From assembly GCA_964658655.1 (NCBI GenBank), contig CAZZZL010000011.1, positions 1-64,000 on the forward strand: a stretch of 64,000 bases of DNA, written 5' to 3'. Of this stretch, positions 61,620-64,000 are shown piece by piece. This DNA comes from G963692885 sp964658655 (GTDB taxonomy: Bacteria; Acidobacteriota; Terriglobia; Terriglobales; Acidobacteriaceae). Each line of letters starts with the position of its first letter. Positions within the stretch are counted from its first letter, which is position 1. The notes below the pieces were generated by a model. It made no database searches. It was not told the DNA's origin and worked only from the letters and a program-made list of their open reading frames with translations. A program made the position numbers and the translations under genes.

Positions 61620-62441
61620 ATGAAGACGCTGAACGAAGGAAGTATACACTTGCAGCAAAAGTCACAACGAGCGTGCAGTGCGTTTGGCCTCACAGACAGG
61701 GGCCGCGTCCGCAGCGGAAACGAAGACTCATTTTTGTGCCACGAAGACGAAGGCATCTTCGTTGTGTGCGACGGCATGGGCGGGGCTGCTGCGGGAGAGA
61801 TCGCGAGCCGCCTGGCCTCGGAAAACGCACACGCCGCCCTGCTTGAATCGGGCGACGAGTCAGACGACGCGACGCGCGACCAGTCCGGGAGCACAATTTC
61901 CAGTGCCGACACGCGCTTCTCGGAAGAGGACATGCGCTCCGCCGTGGCCGCTGCCAACTCTGCTGTCTTCAGCCGTGCCGGCAGTGACCGTCGTCTGGAG
62001 GGCATGGGTACTACCCTCGTGATGCTTGCCTTGACCGACAATCGCGCCATGATCGCGCATGTAGGAGACAGTCGCTGTTACCTGTTACGAGGTGGAAGGC
62101 TGCAGCGTCTAACAGCTGACCACTCGCTGGTTGAAGAGCAAGTGCGACTCGGGCAGATTACGCGCAGGCAGGCAGAGCGTTCTGCACTCCAGCACGTCAT
62201 CACTCGGGCCATTGGCACCGCCGCCGACGTCATGCCTGATGTCCTCGCGACGGATGCGCTTCCCGGCGACATTTTTCTGCTGGCGTCCGACGGTCTCACC
62301 AAGGAATTGAAAGAAGAGGAAGTAGCCGCGCTGCTCGGTCGCAGCGCGTCAGAGCAGTCATTAGCGCAGGGTCTGGTGCAGGCCGCAAACCTTGCCGGTG
62401 GTCGCGACAATATCACTTGTATCGTCGTGCGGGTGCTGTGA
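61620..62441 (+). CDS. PP2C-family Ser/Thr protein phosphatase
   Basis: 273 residues from ATG 61620; further in-frame starts lie at 61563 and at a TTG near 61650. Metal-dependent phosphatase fold: SAFGLTDRGRVRSGNEDS (first Asp/Asn), VVCDGMGGAAAGE, GMGTTLVML, IAHVGDSRCYLLRGG, LASDGLTKEL, and GGRDNITCIVV; all Asp residues for the two metals are present. It would reverse Ser/Thr kinase signalling, and a kinase is encoded at 44444-46966. Its TGA shares bases with the start of the next gene, so they are co-translated. Confidence 0.92.
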   Translation: MKTLNEGSIHLQQKSQRACSAFGLTDRGRVRSGNEDSFLCHEDEGIFVVCDGMGGAAAGEIASRLASENAHAALLESGDESDDATRDQSGSTISSADTRFSEEDMRSAVAAANSAVFSRAGSDRRLEGMGTTLVMLALTDNRAMIAHVGDSRCYLLRGGRLQRLTADHSLVEEQVRLGQITRRQAERSALQHVITRAIGTAADVMPDVLATDALPGDIFLLASDGLTKELKEEEVAALLGRSASEQSLAQGLVQAANLAGGRDNITCIVVRVL

Positions 62442-63289
62442 TGGCAATTGAAAAGATTGGTGTGATCGGCGCCGGAACCATGGGTAATGGCATCGCGCAT
62501 GTCTTTGCAAAAAGCGGCTTCACCGTTGTGCTCTGCGAGGTGAATGACCAGGCGCTCGAGCGGGGGCTCGCGTCAATCCGCACCAACCTGGAGCGTGAAG
62601 TTGCCAAAGGCAAACTGACAGAGATCGGACGGACCGACGCACTCGCGCGCATTCACGGAGTGCTCAAGCGCACGGCACTCGCCGAGTGTGAGTTAATCGT
62701 CGAGGCTGCTACCGAGCGCTTTGAAATCAAGCGTGAGATTTTCCGCGAACTTGATTCCATCACCCCGCCTGAAACGATCCTGGCTTCGAATACCTCTTCG
62801 CTTTCCATCACGCGGCTGGCGGCGCAGACCAGTCGCCCCGACCATGTGATCGGCATGCATTTCTTCAACCCGGTCCCGGTCATGACATTGGTGGAAGTCA
62901 TTCGCGGGTTGCAGACATCACAGGAGACGTTCGACCGCGTGAAGTCTCTCGCTGAACGCCTCGGCAAAGTACCGGTCGAGGTCAATGATGCTGCCGGCTT
63001 TGTCTCCAACCGCGTGCTGATGCCGATGCTGAACGAGGCCATGTTTGCAGTGATGGAAGGTGTCGCAACCGCCGAGGCGGTGGACCAGGTCTTCCGGCTG
63101 GGTATGGCGCACCCGATGGGGCCTCTCACGCTGGCCGATTTCATCGGTCTCGACGTCTGCCTCGACATCATGCGCGTGCTCGAAGAGGGAATCGGCGATC
63201 CCAAGTATCGTCCCTGTCCGCTGCTCATCCGCATGGTGGATGCGGGCTGGCTGGGGCGAAAATCCGGCCGCGGTTTCTATACCTACTAG
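62441..63289 (+). CDS. 3-hydroxybutyryl-CoA dehydrogenase
   Basis: 282 residues from ATG 62441 (TGATG with the phosphatase stop). NAD-binding GVIGAGTMGNGIAHVFAKSGF, then SNTSSLSITRLAAQTSRPDHVIGMHFFNPVPVM with the catalytic His and Asn, and NDAAGFVSNRVLMPMLNEA. It oxidises 3-hydroxyacyl-CoA to 3-ketoacyl-CoA (or the reverse in butyrate or polyhydroxybutyrate metabolism). Length and motifs are fully normal (Hbd/PaaH type). Confidence 0.93.
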   Translation: MAIEKIGVIGAGTMGNGIAHVFAKSGFTVVLCEVNDQALERGLASIRTNLEREVAKGKLTEIGRTDALARIHGVLKRTALAECELIVEAATERFEIKREIFRELDSITPPETILASNTSSLSITRLAAQTSRPDHVIGMHFFNPVPVMTLVEVIRGLQTSQETFDRVKSLAERLGKVPVEVNDAAGFVSNRVLMPMLNEAMFAVMEGVATAEAVDQVFRLGMAHPMGPLTLADFIGLDVCLDIMRVLEEGIGDPKYRPCPLLIRMVDAGWLGRKSGRGFYTY

Positions 63290-63336
63290 CTAACTTTTTG
63301 CGGGATGAAATGTGCGGTCGGTCTTACCATGAGTCC

Positions 63337-64000
63337 ATGGAAGATCTGGCCGAGCGTGCCATCGCTGCAACCGTAGAGGTGGCTGCGCGATATGGCCTTG
63401 AGGGCCTGTCTCCACAGCTGCTTAAAGACGGAAGTAACGCCATGATCCACCTGGCGCCGGCACCCGTCGTCGCCCGCGTACCATCGACCAGCGCCTGGCT
63501 GCGTCAGCCATCGGAGAAATGGCTGAAACGCGATCTCGACCTGGCAACCTGGCTCTCTGCGCAGGGAGCCGCTGTCGTCCCGCCGTCCCGGGAGCTGCCA
63601 CCGGGCCCGCATCTCTCTTCTAAAGCAACGGGATCGATGGCGATGACATTTTGGACTTTTGTCGAGGACGATCGCACCCAGCCGGCGTCCGATGAAGAGG
63701 CCGCTGTCGCGCTGGGTGAACTGCATGCTGCCATGCGCAGCTATCCGGGTGATCTGCCTTTCCTTGGCCCGCTGCTGGAAGAGTTGCCGCACTGGCTGCA
63801 CTGGCTCGCACAGCATCACGCCGTTTCGGGCGCGGATCTGATCGCCCTGCGCCAGGCGCATTGGTCGCTCGCGCCGGCTCTCCAGCACGGAGATACGCGG
63901 ATTCAGCCCTTGCATGGCGACGCCCATGCCGGCAACCTGCTGCGCACCCGCGATGGTCTTTTGTGGACGGATTTTGAAGATGCCTGCACCGGCCCCGTTG
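63337..64000 (+). CDS. APH-type phosphotransferase (cut by the right edge)
   Basis: At least 221 residues, incomplete at the 3' side. It starts at ATG 63337 or 63310, reads MEDLAERAIAATVEVAARY, and contains the APH kinase-like core: a Lys-poor N-lobe, LGELHAAM, then the catalytic loop PLHGDAHAGNLL and metal-binding WTDFEDACTGPV (HGDxHxxN and DFE). Such proteins phosphorylate small molecules (aminoglycosides, choline, homoserine), and the real substrate cannot be read. It follows 3-hydroxybutyryl-CoA dehydrogenase by 47 bp. Confidence 0.85.
   Translation, partial: MEDLAERAIAATVEVAARYGLEGLSPQLLKDGSNAMIHLAPAPVVARVPSTSAWLRQPSEKWLKRDLDLATWLSAQGAAVVPPSRELPPGPHLSSKATGSMAMTFWTFVEDDRTQPASDEEAAVALGELHAAMRSYPGDLPFLGPLLEELPHWLHWLAQHHAVSGADLIALRQAHWSLAPALQHGDTRIQPLHGDAHAGNLLRTRDGLLWTDFEDACTGPV

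Overview
The window looks like chromosomal DNA of a soil-type Acidobacteriota, most likely family Acidobacteriaceae (Terriglobia). This is judged from protein style: a CRTAC1/ASPIC-UnbV protein, a Ser/Thr kinase with kinesin-light-chain-like TPRs, DUF6629 and DUF4337 proteins, a GH2/sialate-esterase pair, and GC near 60% by eye. No rRNA, tRNA, CRISPR array, insertion sequence, phage gene or replication origin was seen. Genus cannot be fixed from the sequence alone.

Layout. 0.1-4 kb: an outer-membrane barrel, an M48-fold protein with a destroyed zinc site, and a TonB-like protein, all on the minus strand. 4.3-6.5 kb: galE and two poorly known proteins. 6.5-8.1 kb: an OFA-type MFS transporter with a 53-residue partner protein. 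8.3-11.6 kb: tandem GT-C-type membrane proteins. 11.8-15 kb: acetyl-CoA synthetase, DUF4337 and a membrane protein carrying only a histidine-kinase phosphoacceptor helix. 15.2-21.3 kb: an MFS transporter with an abutting small gene, HPPD, a frameshifted zinc-ribbon gene, DUF6629, a luciferase-like oxidoreductase and phenylalanine hydroxylase; phhA and hpd are two successive steps of Phe/Tyr breakdown. 21.4-25.1 kb: PhoU, fluoride channel, YceI, a ComEA-like lipoprotein and an A-type Fe-S carrier. 25.2-32.6 kb: minus-strand quinone reductase, queuosine-precursor transporter, TPR protein, GH2 enzyme and sialate O-acetylesterase; the last two sit behind a LacI-type operator-like site. 32.8-50.3 kb: ribosomal protein S1, XdhC, GT4, a split KdpD with a separate kinase that lacks its phosphoacceptor His, CRTAC1, AKR/LysR, Ser/Thr kinase, ClC channel and a TPR protein.

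50.5-59.4 kb is the most unusual part. Eight plus-strand genes are packed with overlapping starts and stops: a Tat-type aldo/keto reductase, larE, larC, larB (nickel-pincer nucleotide cofactor synthesis), a heme oxygenase, a biliverdin-type bacteriophytochrome, a stand-alone receiver and a receiver-PAS-histidine kinase. The arrangement suggests that making the Ni-pincer cofactor and sensing red/far-red light are co-expressed. No LarA-type enzyme that would use the cofactor lies in the window. 59.6-64 kb: CocE-type hydrolase, PP2C phosphatase, 3-hydroxybutyryl-CoA dehydrogenase and an APH-type phosphotransferase cut by the right edge.

Several genes shorter than 60 codons were found by direct reading (6542-6703, 16379-16558, 18176-18348, 18405-18563). 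Where the longest frame starts too early, start sites were moved to the codon best supported by a ribosome-binding site, signal peptide or gene overlap.
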